Source of the DNA: Eunapius fragilis
Lineage: Eukaryota > Porifera > Demospongiae > Spongillida > Spongillidae
Length of the DNA stretch: 64,000 nucleotides
Assembly: GCA_963681505.1 (NCBI GenBank)
Contig: OY811988.1
Coordinates: forward strand, 2,050,806-2,114,805
Direction of reading: 5' to 3'
This document shows, one piece after another, positions 34,976-46,619 of the stretch. A program made the position numbers and the translations under genes. The notes under the pieces were generated by a model. That model saw nothing but the letters and a program-made list of their open reading frames with translations, was not told the origin of the DNA and ran no database searches. The first letter of the stretch is position 1. The number at the start of each line of letters is the position of its first letter.

Positions 34976-35215
34976 AATTAAGTCATTGATTTGAAGAATG
35001 GAAGCTGTCAAACATTTGCTAATGGTTGAAACGTTTGTATAGATGTTTGAACCACTGGCATGGCTTTTAAGTGCATTCCCCATCAATTTGTTTGATGCAT
35101 ATAGAGAACACTTGTGCATAGAGGTTCTCAGTCTTTTTCGTTTGCACTCTGTCATAAGAATTGAACTTGCTGCCAAAATAAAGTTCCATAAAAGAAGCAC
35201 GCAAACAGTGGTAAA
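34967..35215 (-). CDS. Candidate upstream exon with hydrophobic leader
   Basis: The minus-strand frame reads LLLWNFILAASSILMTEC, a signal-peptide-like stretch, then KRKRLRTSMHKCSLYASNKL and a Cys/Ser-rich end. It closes at ATA|GTAGGA, a possible donor, about 650 bases upstream of receptor exon 1. It could be the leader exon of the receptor, but no in-frame ATG precedes the leader (a TAG is directly upstream), so the start is unproven. Confidence 0.25.
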
Positions 35216-35967
35216 GAGATCAATCCATAACGAAAAAAGCTAAGTCTCGTCCCCAGACCGGTATGACGGAATGTTAACGCTATGTATAAGATCACGACCG
35301 CAGCAGGTGGATACGCATGAAAGACCTAAATAAATAAATTCAAAACTACCACATGCGGCTTCAAGCGCGCCGAATATGCATAAGGAAGTACACAAGCTAA
35401 GTTATAATCAAGGCAGTGGATTTTCAAAAATTTCAAAGCAGATTTCTAGTATATCACCAAATATCAAGGACTTTTAATTAAGGCCTCGATAACGGTATGT
35501 AGAAATTCCAGGGTTTGGAAGGGTTTTCAAGGTTTGTACGAACTACATGCACAGCGAAACCGCTATCCGGAGACGGGTTGCAACTGTACTCCGTCTCTTT
35601 CGAACATGACGGACTTCTACGTAAATGTCATGGAAACGTTTAGTGACGGTGCCCGTGTATGTACAATGGTAATCGACGAACGCGCGCTACAGCACGGTAC
35701 CGTCCACATAGTTATTGACGTCATGGTCACGTGACATAAGTCCGAATTCGAAAATGAGCTGCAAGCAACGTTACTGTCACCACTGTGGGGAATAGGTGCG
35801 TAGTTCTACATGTCCTGAGTGCTTCAAAATCAGCAGATGTAACACTCATACTGGTCTCCTGGGAGGTGTGGATTTTCATGGGCGTGGTCTCATCAGGAAA
35901 ATGTGTCGGTAGGCGCCATTTTTGTTGTGTTGAACCCCCTTCTTTCAGTCAACAGGAATAGGTTGTA
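35216..35967. other. No gene seen; isolated transposon-like end
   Basis: AGTCTCGTCCCCAGACC at 35244-35260 matches the terminal repeat of the element at 36731. No matching inverted end nearby. Confidence 0.45.
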
Positions 35968-36430
35968 ACGCGAAGTACGTGCTTTTCGTTATGTAAGTTG
36001 ATGTCTGATACTTGTTTTTCCTCTAAGTTGATGTCTGATATCTGTTTTTCCACTTTCCACGATCGTACTCTGGAGCGCCATGAGGTATTTCAATGTGTCA
36101 CAACGATCCCTTTTTTTTTGTAACAGATGAACGTTTGCTGGCAAAAGTGTTATGCCTTTCGCATTACGGTATACTCTTTCCAATCTGTAAGTTGTTGTAT
36201 TATAGTTGGGCTTATAATTTTTGTTTCCTCGCTTACAGTATAGCCTTTCCGCGAAGTTACTTTGTTTGTCTTTGGAGCGCAAAGAGGTATGTGCAAAAGA
36301 ATCACTTTTTCTCACCTGCGACTTTTTGTAACAGATGAAGGTTTGATGACGAGAGTGTTGTGCGACTGTCGTGCAGGTTTCACTCCCGTGTCATCAATAA
36401 CCGCAATTGTGTTTAAGCACGTACTTCGTG
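35968..36430. mobile_element. Small inverted-repeat element with internal duplication
   Basis: CGCGAAGTACGTGCTT at 35969 and AAGCACGTACTTCGTG at 36415 are inverted copies. Inside, TTTGTAACAGATGAACGTTTG (36118) and TTTGTAACAGATGAAGGTTT (36327) repeat with similar flanks, and AAGTTGATGTCTGATA is tandem at 35996/36025. Weakly supported MITE. Confidence 0.4.
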
Positions 36431-36730
36431 TGCATGGTTCTCATCCTATAATCATATCTTTCAACAGGACAGAATCCTACTGTACTAGTACAGTTGTTTT
36501 GGACATCAATACGTACAGAGACCAAGCAAAAAACTTGCGTTTCCCTTTCGTACATGCCTTTGTATTTGTATAATGACTTTTTCAAAACTGCTTCAGAATC
36601 TGAGAAAGGTGCATGTGATGGTGTGGTGCTGCATGCGGCGCGGTTGCCTAAAACCCAACCTTACGTACCGACGGTACGACACGGTACAAAGCGAACGTCT
36701 TTAATGATAGATCGTCACCTACGCGTAGGC

Positions 36731-37807
36731 TAGTCTCGTCCCCAGACCCAACGGACGCAGCTGCGGATGGATTACATCACCGCTACGCGTCAGTAGGGTC
36801 TGGGGAAACTGGCAACAAAATCGTGGCCCGAGGAATGCCAAAATTAACAATTAGTCACACGCATGTCACGAGCATAAGGAGATGAATACATTTGTGACTT
36901 GGTGAATAATCGTAATGGATTAGTCATGCGTGACGAATACAGCTGCATTGATAGCGACCTTCTTGTATTTCGTCGTGTACTAGCTCTTCGTATAAAGCGT
37001 CCCCCACACATACTGCTCTTGACCCTCTGCCTTTAAGCGCTTCTACCTGTTCCCTCATCAGAGCTTTCCAGTGGCGTATCCAGGATTTCAGCGAGGGGGG
37101 TGCTTAAGCTCAGGCCCGATACGAAAAGCGGGGGGGGGGGGGGGGGTTGCTGTCGGTTTCTGGCCCGATACGAAAAGCGGGGGGGGGGGGGGGGGGTGCT
37201 GTCGGTTTCTAGCCCGATACGAAAAGCGGACGGGGGGGGGGGGGGGGGTGCTATCGGTCTCTGGCCCTATACAGGCGCGTATCCAGAATGTGCTGAGAAG
37301 CTAGCGCGCACGAAATTTTTGGCAACCACGCCCATTCTTGAGACGGAGGGGGGGGCCCGAGCCCCCTAAGCCCCCCCCCCTAAATACGCCTCTGCTTTCA
37401 GAGGACTAACAACAACCACAATGCTATAGGCCTATAGCTGTCAAGCCTCTCAGCCTTTCAAATACTCCGGGGAGTATCCAGTAGTACAAAGGCTTCCCAC
37501 TACCAGTTGGGAGGCAAACAAACACATCGTGACTGTCCAAGAAGGCTTGTACAACTGAGCCCTGTTCGGAAGACACGTCTTCGTATCCAAGGTCTCTAGC
37601 AGCTAGGGTGATTACGTCTTGTTCATCGCGAGCGCGTGACAGTCACGCGAAGAATGCCAATTAGTGCATTGCTGCAATCTGATTGGTAGGATGAAATTCC
37701 TACCTGGTTGGCTCCGAGTTTGTTGCCAGTTTCCCCAGACCCTACTGACGCGTAGCGGTGATGTAATCCATCCGCAGCTGCGTCCGTTGGGTCTGGGGAC
37801 GAGACTA
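36731..37807. mobile_element. Non-autonomous TIR element with 9-base target duplication (MULE-like)
   Basis: Terminal inverted repeats of about 90 bases start TAGTCTCGTCCCCAGACCCA and look identical over most of their length (left 36731-36822, right about 37718-37807). They are flanked by perfect direct copies of CGCGTAGGC (36722-36730 and 37808-37816). A 9-base duplication with long TIRs is typical of Mutator-like elements; 8-9 bases also occurs in Merlin. No transposase inside; the middle is G-rich tandem repeat. Confidence 0.85.
37087..37270 (+). repeat. G-tract tandem repeat, about 60-base unit, three copies
   Basis: GGCCCGATACGAAAAGCGG followed by 15-20 G and TGCTGTCGGTTTCT, three times. 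Within the 9-bp-TSD element. G-runs could form quadruplexes. Confidence 0.9.
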
Positions 37808-37816
37808 CGCGTAGGC

Positions 37817-38762
37817 GCGTTGACCTACATGTAGGCGTTGCAAATCGCTTTATTTCAAACAATTTTACAAACTGCCAACGCTTGAAATAATAAGGACCAA
37901 TATAATAAAGAGGGCTACTTGCAAGCTGGCGGCAGAAAACAACGCCAGCGTGCTGCTAGTGCTACGAACGCTCTGTTGGGGCACGCCCCTCATTTAGCTG
38001 GAGTTGTTCCGATTTGCAAAAAACGTACTAGAAGCATTCTTCGTGTTATAGGTAGATACAATTTTAACTCTTTTTACCAAATACACACGATTTCCAACTT
38101 TTATGCTCACTTTCATCAAGATCGTAGGCAATTTTTGTACGCTCCTCCATCTCGATCGTGTATCTAAAGAGCCGACGGTTGAATGAGCTCCAAAGCGAAT
38201 TAAAAACGAAGCCCTATGCTTAAGTGTTACTTTATTCGAGTTCAAAGTTTTATACGGCATTGAATGCGAGGGCCATACGTTGCAATAGAACGCCTACACG
38301 TAGGCTAAAACAGCACTTTTCGCCTACATGTAGGCGTTTGTTCGATCTATCATTAACGTCGATTTACCGAAGTGACGGATTATGGCTATAAATGACGTGA
38401 CAGAGTGACGGGGAAAGAGACGTTACCATCCACTCTCAGTCCACAGACGGCCCGTTGAAATTGATTTCAACGGTATCCGCCTACATCAAAGAGACGGGTA
38501 GGGTCACGTGATGAGACGTTACCGTGTCAATGCAACGGTTTCGCTGTGATGAATGTGGGATGTATGTACGCTGCAAATTCATCTGGCTGCCCTAAAATAG
38601 GTGCTGTCAGGGCTGCTAAATAAAGAAAAATATATTCCATAAAACAAGGGAAAGGATATTGAAGTATAGCCATTTCAAATGGCATTGCGATTGTAGTTTC
38701 CCGTCCTCCGCACGCGTCATTATAAACCACCAGCGTGATGACCATTGAAAATCAATGAAACG
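37817..38762. other. No gene seen; palindromic motifs
   Basis: CGCCTACACGTAGGC and CGCCTACATGTAGGCG occur at about 38290 and 38321, CTACATGTAGGCG at 37824. A perfect hairpin CCGTTGAAAT-TG-ATTTCAACGG sits at about 38451-38472. GAGACGTTACC is repeated at about 38419 and 38512. These look like MITE debris. Confidence 0.5.
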
Positions 38763-38907
38763 ATTAACTAAAAACATTCTCTATGAAAGATGATGGCATA
38801 TAGGACAATAGTTGTTTAAAAAGCAAGGAAACAAGGTCTTATCATAAGGAAATGAATTATTTTTAGCACATTTCTAGGGCATATGTTGTTTGTGTACTAA
38901 AAATAGG
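38763..38907 (+). mobile_element. Palindromic MITE family P, truncated copy
   Basis: TAAAAACATTCTCTATGAAAG, GGCATATAGGA, AAAAAGCAAGGAAACAAGG and TTTTTAGCACATTT match the left arm of family P; the right arm is cut at about 38907 where family H begins. Confidence 0.75.
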
Positions 38908-39250
38908 ACTATCGGAAGTTTCACTAGAACATGCATATAGGATTTGACCCCTACCATGAAATCATTAAAACACGCGACCCGTTTATAAGGAAACCCCTGA
39001 CGATCAGATAGTTTAGCTAATTGTTTGTATCGAGCAAGAAGACGAAAGTGAGGAATTTCGTCGTTTGCTGTATGTCGCAAAACTGCGCGGTCGTAGACAA
39101 CAAAGGGTACTGCCCGTCCTCGTACCCAGTCCCGGTATTATTCTCCTCATCCTTCTTCTTGACCACGCATAACTTGGGATAGGAACACATTAAATTTCAC
39201 CAATAACTTCTGAATTGGCTGGAGGAGTGCCTACTGTGATCAAATACTCG
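38908..39250 (+). mobile_element. Hairpin/(CGT)n interspersed family H, copy 5
   Basis: Decayed hairpin GGAAGTTTC-ACTA-GAACATGC, then ATATAGGATTTGACCCC, TCATTAAAACACGCGACCC, CCCGTCCTCGTACCCAGTCC and GCATAACTTGGGATAGGAAC. The (CGT)n tract is reduced to CTTCTTCTT. The second half also matches 46316-46470. Confidence 0.65.
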
Positions 39251-39394
39251 ATTGTATATTTGTATTGTTATATTTGGGCCGTACTAAAGGCTACTCGTAT
39301 CACGCCAATGAGTTTAGAATCGTCGATAACCAAACCAGAAAAGTACAGGAGCAGTAGCAAATGATTTGAAGAAAATTAAGGATTTGAAGGATTT

Positions 39395-39715
39395 GAAAGC
39401 AATTGTGGTGTAAAAAGCAAGGAATCAAGGGTCCTGTAATTGTAAGGGAAAATGTAATAGTCCTATATTTTGCACACGAACATAGTATATGCTATAAATG
39501 GACTAAATATACGACTATGACCTTTTCCCTTACTATTACAGGCTGCTGTTTTCTTGCTTATTACACCACCATTGCCTTCAAATCCTGTATACCACCAGAA
39601 ATGTGCAAAATATAGGGCTATTGCATTTTCCCTTCTGATAAGACCTTGTTTCTACCACTACTGCCTTCAAATCCTATATATACCACCAACTTTCTAAAAT
39701 AGAGAATGCGTTTAG
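39395..39715 (+). mobile_element. Palindromic MITE family P, degenerate compound copy
   Basis: GTGGTGTAAAAAGCAAGGAA...AATAGTCCTATATTTTGCAC pairs imperfectly with ..GACCTTTTCCC..CTTGC..TTACACCACC. A second right arm ending TATACCACCAACTTTCTAAA / ATAGAGAATGCG follows directly. Confidence 0.7.
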
Positions 39716-39720
39716 GGTCT

Positions 39721-40019
39721 GTGTGCCTTTCCGCCATTTCGATTTCTCCATTACTGGCACTCTTGTTTGTCCATTTTGTTGCAACTTTTGATCTTCGTTT
39801 AATGACATAATCGATACTTGCCCGATATTTGCCACAATTTCGATGACAGTCTGGTAGAGAATTTAAACGATTGCGTTAAATTGGTTTAATTAATCAAATT
39901 TAAATATTTTTAAAAATCGAAAGTTTGAAAATGTAGTATGGAATCGAAGTGAGCGCGGAATGGAATCGGGCTTTCTAATAACTGCGAAGCCTCACCCATA
40001 TCCGGGTTGTTATCTAATA
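39721..40019 (+). repeat. Dispersed repeat, inverted relative to 46620-46937
   Basis: CCGCCATTTCGATTTCTCCA, TTACTGGCACTCTTGT and TATGGAATCGAAG...GGAATGG...GGCTTTCTAATAACT match the complement of 46620-46937. The other copy is more open (a 75-residue minus frame), so it may derive from a coding sequence. Confidence 0.8.
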
Positions 40020-42974
40020 GCTGTACAGACCCTGAATTAATTCACGTAGTATACAGATACATGTCGGCCCCCGTATGTGCGAGCTTGGCCAATGAATGTT
40101 ACCTTTCCCCGGCCTGATATAAAAAATTTCAAGTACATGCACACGCACACACATGCGAACACGCACACACATATGTACACACGCAAGCACACACAAGCAC
40201 GCACGCAAACACACATACACACATGTAAGCACATACATACACAACGCACACCCACGCACATGCACACATACACTCCAATTGCGTCGACCATGCAATTGGA
40301 TCTTGAATAAACCCTCATGAATACGATTAGCAAAACCCGGCTTCTATTTCAAGCGTGTTTGGATAGAACACCAGTACATGTACTGCATACACTTAGGAAG
40401 ATAAGATAATCAGCCTAATGTTAGCTGTTACTAGAGCAGGAACCTTTAGCCGGGTTTGCCTGGTATTATGACTTTCCAAACTGGCGTTATGTTGATCACA
40501 TTTCTGTATTTGATTTTACTAGCGGTAGCGCACTACACACACAGTAAACAGGCACCCCCCATTCCTATATATTTATTGATAGCGATATTATGATTTGAGA
40601 TGTCGTGAATACAATTAGCAAAAAAGGACAGTACTTGGCTCTACAAATTTTACCAATGGTAGATATTCCAGCGGCGATTACATTCAACATAAGTGAAGCT
40701 GCATATGTTTAGAAAGTTAAGAGAGCACAGATAATGAATACTCGTTCCCTCATTCGATCGGACAAAATTATTGTACGCTTATGTCCTTCTAAACTAAAAT
40801 GCATACTATACATTAATTACTCATTAACGGTATTTTATGCAAAAGGTACTGTCGTATCAGGTATCATGCATCCCTTGTCTATAGTGAGGGACACACCCCT
40901 TGTCTATAGTGACGTATAAAGGGGTCATGCACCCTTTGTATTGTATAGATTTTTTTTTGTCCCATCATGATTCGTTTTTTTTTTTTCACGCTAGAGAGCA
41001 CTGAGAGGCAAGAACCGTGTTATAAGAAGATTGCGCAGTCGGCTGTATAAACGAGTCGCAACGTATTGAATGTGCGGAGCGCGACATTTTTTGTACTGAG
41101 AAGTGCATGAAAGGAAGGAGAGCGACATGAACCGCTGCGAAGTCTTAAAAAAAGGCCCGATGCCTTAAATCTTTCGTAGGTCAGTAGTAACTAGGGGTTT
41201 GTCCTAGGACATAGCTAATCTATATTATAGCGGTCAGTCACACTATACAGATACATAACATGACGTCATTTACTAATAAGTATTATTATATTGCTCTCCC
41301 GCTCAGCTTCATACATTGTAAAAATGTGTACAAAGACATAAAATTCTTACGGGAAATTTGAGGGGGGGGGGTGGGTGTATGATTTCTAAGTATCAAACAA
41401 GGGATTAATTACGGCCATTACGAATTCATAATTACTACATACCTACATTCAGCACACATGCAAAATACGCATATTACAAATCAAAAAAAAGATATACATA
41501 GGATACACTATATAAATTACATACTACTTGTGGTGCTCAATACAAATGAGATTTAATGGTGTCACTTATCATATTAGGTCTTATCTTATCTCAAACAGTA
41601 TTATAATATCACTTCTAAAACCAAAAATGAGATAGTTTATTGTATATGCATGCTGTGTGCAAATAAATCTTAATAACTGATTCGTGGTGTTTGCTTCAAT
41701 GTTAGAGTATATAAGTTTAATTCGAGTCTTTCAGCTTTCTTCGTGTATAAAGCCTTCAAAAGTAGTCATTGTCACAATTTGCGGGCATGAAAAACTTCCA
41801 TTTCCCACAACCAACGCATATTAATAAATATAATTTTCTAACGGGTGTCAGTGGAGAGCTGGGTACATAGCGAACAGTAATGAACAATGGGTTAAATCCT
41901 TGGCCAATGCTCAGGGGTGTGGTTTATACAATGGGTTTAATAAATCCCTGGCTGCCAGTTATGTGTGATATCTGGGTGTGGTTCATACTCTGAGCAACAA
42001 TGGATTAAATCCCTGTCAATGAAATTAACTAACTTACTGGCTATGGGATGTGCATCTGTCTTATTTCAACATCAATACATTTTGCGTCTTGGATGTATCA
42101 TTTAAAATTGGCAAAGGTACAACTTGTATGATTGGTGTCCAGGGAAGATATGTATAAGGGATGGATAGAGAAAGGGGTTATAGCAGTGATTGAATGCTGT
42201 AGTCATTGAACAATTTCTGACAGGTTGCAGAGATGAACCCAAATCCTAAAACTAATCATTTCGTATTCTAAACTACAAGATGAAATGGATTCTGTCACCC
42301 CCTTCTCCCCCACTCTCCCTGTCAACACCAGCCTATACTTATAACTGAACTGATGCCAGTACAATAGGGATGCCTATTGTTCTGTGTAAGTGCAAGCAAA
42401 GCACCAAGTGAGTATGACTAAGCATGTTTTGTGTGTGTATGTGCATGTGTGTGTGCATGTTTGCACGTGTGTGTATGTTGCGTTGCATGTCAGTCTTTGT
42501 GTCTTTTAATGTGTGTCTGTGACATTGCCCTTTCTACTGCAAACCAACTGATTGGCAACATACATGTAAGGTGTATTGTATTCATATGTGCCATGTTATT
42601 ATATTCTCTCTCATCCCTTCAATTGGCCTTAGCAATACCCTAGAATCATCCAATGTGACCTGTTCGTTCTCCTTTTGAAAATGAAGGTTGTGCACAGCTC
42701 TGGGATATGCTTTTCAATGTGATGAACATGTGAATTGTGAAGCTAACCTGATATGTGTCTTATTGGCTTAATTATTGGGATGAATCGATCATCAAGACTT
42801 ATTACAAATGCATGTTTTAATAGAGGTGGTTGGCCAATATGTTGGCAAAGCAAGCATTTTTTGTAATAGCTATCTAAAATGTAGACAGTATCAAATTCCT
42901 CTAACCCAGCTGATCATAAACAAGTCTGCTGGACGAGATCGGTCATTTCCAGGGGTGAAGCCACTCCCAACTTT
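40020..42974. other. No gene seen; simple repeats
   Basis: (CA)-rich degenerate tract at 40136-40272. CCCTTGTCTATAGTGA is duplicated at 40871/40897. T-runs at 40951 and 40977, G-run at 41362-41372. Loosely repeated GGTTAAATCC...TGGTGTGGTT-type units at 41885-42025. GT-rich tract at 42430-42480. No exon convincingly recognised. Confidence 0.5.
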
Positions 42975-43066
42975 AATATCGGAAGTTTCGCTAGAAACTT
43001 CCATATAGGATTTGACTCCGACTATGAATCTCATTAAAATACGCGACCCGTCTCTGGTCCGGGGTG
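42975..43066 (+). mobile_element. Hairpin family H, truncated copy 4
   Basis: Perfect hairpin GGAAGTTT-CGCTAG-AAACTTCC (42981-43002), then ATATAGGATTTGACTCC, CTCATTAAAATACGCGACCC. Similarity ends soon after. Confidence 0.7.
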
Positions 43067-44039
43067 GAGGCCCAGCCACTTTGCAACTTTTTAAGTCACA
43101 AAACATAGCATGATTGCATAGAAATATGGTAAAAAGTAAATAAAGGGCCATAGCAACGAAAGACAAAGCTAGTGGTCCAGCTAATGCATATTAAGATGTA
43201 GTTCCCTGCAAAATAGGTTGGTTGCTATGTCAACCCAAAATTTGGTCCGAGGTGTCGACTACATGCATAGTACAAACCAAATTTGGTTAAACTGTTTCAT
43301 GGTTTTATGTGCACACTACATTGGTTTATGGTTTAGTTTACTGGTTAAGCTAGCGATATAGTATGAGGATTAGAGCAACCCTGCCATGCAGAGCATCAAT
43401 GCACCATTTTAAAATAGATCTTAACCCCATGAAAGGTATTTTGTGTGATGTCTATTGATGCAGCTCATTCCTTGGAAACAGGCAAAGGCTTAAGGGTTAA
43501 AAACCAACCTAAAGGCATTCAATCTTATCAACTCTATATAGACTCGCGTCAAATAGGTGTTTACATTTATTTGGGACATGCATGACCAAAGCATTTTATT
43601 TGGGACCTACCATGTATACAATCAGTACGTATTGTACTTGTGGCTGTGCATACATGTAGCTTTGCAATTTGCTCTTCTATGTGGATATGCATTTAAACTC
43701 GCCAACCATCCAATAGTCTTGTCAATATAGGTGTTTTATAGGTGTTTATAGTAACCAAAATATTCTGTTTGGAACATGACCACGTACCTTTGTAACGTTA
43801 TACCGATTTGTGGTTATGTAGCTTTAAAAGATTATAGTAAGAAGTTCTTGCCACGAAATATTCCTTCGTCCTTGCCACATGGCTGCTCTGACCACAGAGG
43901 TTGTGCATATGGTATTTTGAGGTGTCATATCCCAAACTGCTGGTTGTAAACAGGATTCATACGATTTGGCGTACACACGTCACATGCACGATGAATTTAT
44001 CAAATTGATAACTTTAAAATAACTCTGGCCAAAAACCTG
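43067..44039. other. No gene seen
   Basis: ATAGGTGTTTA is repeated at about 43553 and 43728. Otherwise unremarkable noncoding sequence. Confidence 0.4.
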
Positions 44040-45815
44040 TACGGCTTAGGCTGTATAGACGGTTTTCATGCGTAGGCGTGAAGCGCGTGAGCATCACGTA
44101 CGGCGCCATTTTGTAGGGCAAATATACATTACATTGAATGAAATCGCAAGAATGCCTTTAAGTTGCTGTGCGTTTGGGTGCCAATCTAGGTATAAAAAAT
44201 CTACGGGAATGAAGCTCTTTCGTTTTCCAACGGAAGTAAAGCAGAGAAATTTATGGATCGCTGCCGTTCGTAGAAAAGCGTGGGTACCAAATGCTTCTTC
44301 TAGACTTTGCTGTTTGCATTTCGTATCAGGTAAGACAACTTATGATACAACTAATTTCATTTTTGATACTTGAATGTCAAATTTCGCAGGCGCGCCGTCC
44401 AGACAGTTACATCATCCTGATTATGTACCAAGGAAGTTTTCACATGCAATAAAATCATCTCACAACGTGGACAAACAATTCAAACGCTTTGAAAGGCATC
44501 TCAAAAGAAATGCCACTCAGCTTCCTGTACTCAGAGTACAATTACATACACTTTGCAACATTACATCTTGAACAGTACCACTCACTTTTGGGAGGGAAGA
44601 GCAGCCCCACACATGAAAAATGGTACCATTGTATGGTACATGTCGGGTTATCACATAACACCATTTCACCATGTTCGATGTTTTGGCAAAAACAGAATTT
44701 ATCATCACTATGGTGAAGAACACTCTCTTCTAAACATCTTGGCAAATCTAGAGAAGAGGTAGGAATGTCATCTGCTTTGGAAGAAGAGAATGATATGCAA
44801 GCATCAGGGATGACTTCATGGAGAGACTGTAAAAGTGATACCGATGAAAGCACCGGTGGCATGTGATGCTAAACAACTGGACTGGAATGCAACATTTTGT
44901 ACTGGATGTTGCTTGATGTTTGATCTCGATCAGCATCTTTACTATAGGATGGTTTCACAAAATCTACGTCAATTACCATGGCTGGATGTGTGTAGAGTAA
45001 TGCAAAGGAATGACACCATAAAAAATGCTGCTTGCATGATGATCAACTAGTCTGCTACTCTACCTTATCAACATAACTCTTGTTCCAAAGGCATGGCTGA
45101 GATGTGCAAGATGGATTGTTGAAGCCTAACCTACAAGCAGCTTCAATCTTGAAAAGCAATGCAGCAACATGGCTGCAAACTTCACCTAACCTGTAAGGAC
45201 AAAACGTATCCATCATCCATCCATGTTTTTAAGCTTGCACGACATTGTTTGGCATGCAAAATGACTTACCCAGCATGCAAGAGCAATGTGCAGTTTCCAC
45301 AAAGCTGTTTTCCTGATTGATGATGACCCATGCTTCGTTTGGATTGTCTATAGCTCTTTGGCTGGGGTTCACTTTAGCTTTTAGAATACAAAACCGGGAG
45401 CTACAGCCACTGGTTCCAGTACAACTGCCATCGTAATAAAAAATTGTGCGGACATACCCATTAAAGAAGTAGTTATACGCCTCTAAGGACTTGTATGCCC
45501 ATAGTGATTCCTGCGTGAACATCCCTTTGGAATCCACTAAATAAGAGTACAGGTCACCAAACTCCAATGTGGGCCAGCTCGTTACATCTTCGGTCCAAAG
45601 CCCTTGATCGATACTATAAGGGTCTGGAAGAGTAACTCCGCTGATTTTCAGCTTTTCTGTGTAGCGTTTTCGAGCCTCCCACGGAAGTGAAGAAAGATAC
45701 GCACTGGTCAGCATCGCCATGTTATCGTATGTTGCCCTACCACCCACGCAAAAAGGGTGTGGCATGTCACATGATGAAAACCGTCTATAGGCCGTAGCGG
45801 TTGCTACGGCCCTGA
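44040..45815. mobile_element. Candidate two-gene TIR element (THAP + SWIM/PHD)
   Basis: The left edge reads GGCTGTATAGACGGTTTTCA and the complement of the right edge reads GGCCTATAGACGGTTTTCAT. Each is preceded by a hairpin: left ACGGC-TTAG-GCTGT, right GGCCGTAGC-GGTT-GCTACGGCC (45790-45811). The two genes inside point toward each other. No target duplication was identified. The shared ends could alternatively be a repeat next to each gene's first exon. Confidence 0.45.
44152..44571 (+). CDS. THAP-domain protein, two exons
   Basis: Exon 1 is 44152-44329, intron 44330-44389 (GTAAGA...CAG, 60 bases), exon 2 is 44390-44571. The THAP C2CH finger is complete: MPLSCCAFGCQ at the start, LFRFPTEVKQRNLWIAAVRR, WVPNASSRLCCLHFVSG. 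Across the splice it runs APSRQLHHPDYVPRKF, the AVPTIF-like end of the domain. The remaining 35 residues are basic. THAP fingers bind DNA sequence-specifically. About 118 residues in all, so only the DNA-binding part is present. Exon 2 overlaps the 3' end of the opposing PHD gene by about 30 bases. Confidence 0.82.
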
Positions 45816-45834
45816 AATACGACAAGACATACAT
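44542..45834 (-). pseudogene. SWIM zinc finger - PHD finger protein, probably missing a central nuclease domain
   Basis: Exon 1 (to 45270; first ATG used may be 45721) reads TSAYLSSLPWEARKRYTEKL, DLYSYLVDSKGMFTQESLWA and EAWVIINQENSFVETAHCSC. The donor is GG|GTAAGT. Exon 2 (45185-45064, acceptor TTAG; the CAG five bases earlier gives a stop) continues GEVCSHVAALLFKIEAACRL, completing a CxCxnCxH SWIM finger. Exon 3 (44981-44542) holds AMVIDVDFVKPSYSKD, an in-frame TAG (about 44874) and an ING-like PHD: FCFCQNIEHGEMVLCDNPTC, WYHFSCVGL, WYCSRC. In related invertebrate genes I recall a YqaJ-type exonuclease between the SWIM and PHD parts; none is seen. PHD fingers of this type read histone H3 tails. 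Confidence 0.72.
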
Positions 45835-46315
45835 GTATTTACCGCCTCGATGACAATATATGGCTTGGTTGATGTTACTGAATCGAACTTGGATGCAAAC
45901 AAATTGAACTGGTCGCGTTTGATACTACTTGACAAGAAGCTTTCATTGTAAGCTTTTAACACACGTGGCAAAATGCCAAATCAAGTTGTAATGCAACCAT
46001 GCATGGGTATCTAGTGTGAAGACACCAATCTGCCCTAAAGAACCTTTCTTCTTTCGTTGCATGCGCTACCAAATACATGCTATGGAAAGGCAAATTCCAT
46101 GGGAGGAGGAAACTTTTGTGAACGCGTACGTTTGCAACCAATGATTACAATACATAGACTCAATTATTAGTATTGCAGCTGTCATAAATAGAACGGTATT
46201 GCAGCTACATTACTAAACTACTAGACTACATATATACAATTCATATTGTAATCAAATAATTAATTAGTAAATGGGTACAAATATTGGTCCGGCGGCCGCC
46301 GGACGTGCCGAACCG
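45835..46315. other. No gene seen
   Basis: Noncoding between the SWIM/PHD gene and a repeat. GTATTGCAGCT is duplicated at about 46170 and 46197. Confidence 0.35.
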
Positions 46316-46475
46316 GTTCCGCCAGTCCTGCGGTTGTAGAGAACAAAAAGGTACTGCCCGTCCTCGTACCCAGTCCTGAAATTTGTCTCCTTCTTGGCAA
46401 TGCATAACTCGGGATAGGAACACTTTTAAACAATGAAAATTTCATCAATAGCTTCAGAATAGGCTGGAAGAGCCG
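46316..46475 (+). repeat. Family H distal fragment, copy 7
   Basis: TACTGCCCGTCCTCGTACCC, CATAACTCGGGATAGGAACA and TCATCAATAGCTTCAGAAT match 39105-39230. Confidence 0.8.
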
Positions 46476-46619
46476 CTTTCGTATAATATAGCCGATGTTA
46501 TATTTGCGTAAAAAATCGACTATACGGTATATGTAAGACGCATAATTAGATAACATTTTAGATATATATTAAAGTATAAATGGCAGTATCAAGGAGAAAT
46601 GGTCCGCTAAAAGGCAAGT

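Noticed and set aside
37071..37369. Gly-rich ORFs over the G-tract repeat
   Set aside because: Low-complexity translation inside a TIR element; no start context or domain.
44542..44862. YqaJ-type exonuclease expected next to the PHD finger
   Set aside because: Searched by eye in all frames between the SWIM exon and the PHD finger; no matching motif, so not annotated.
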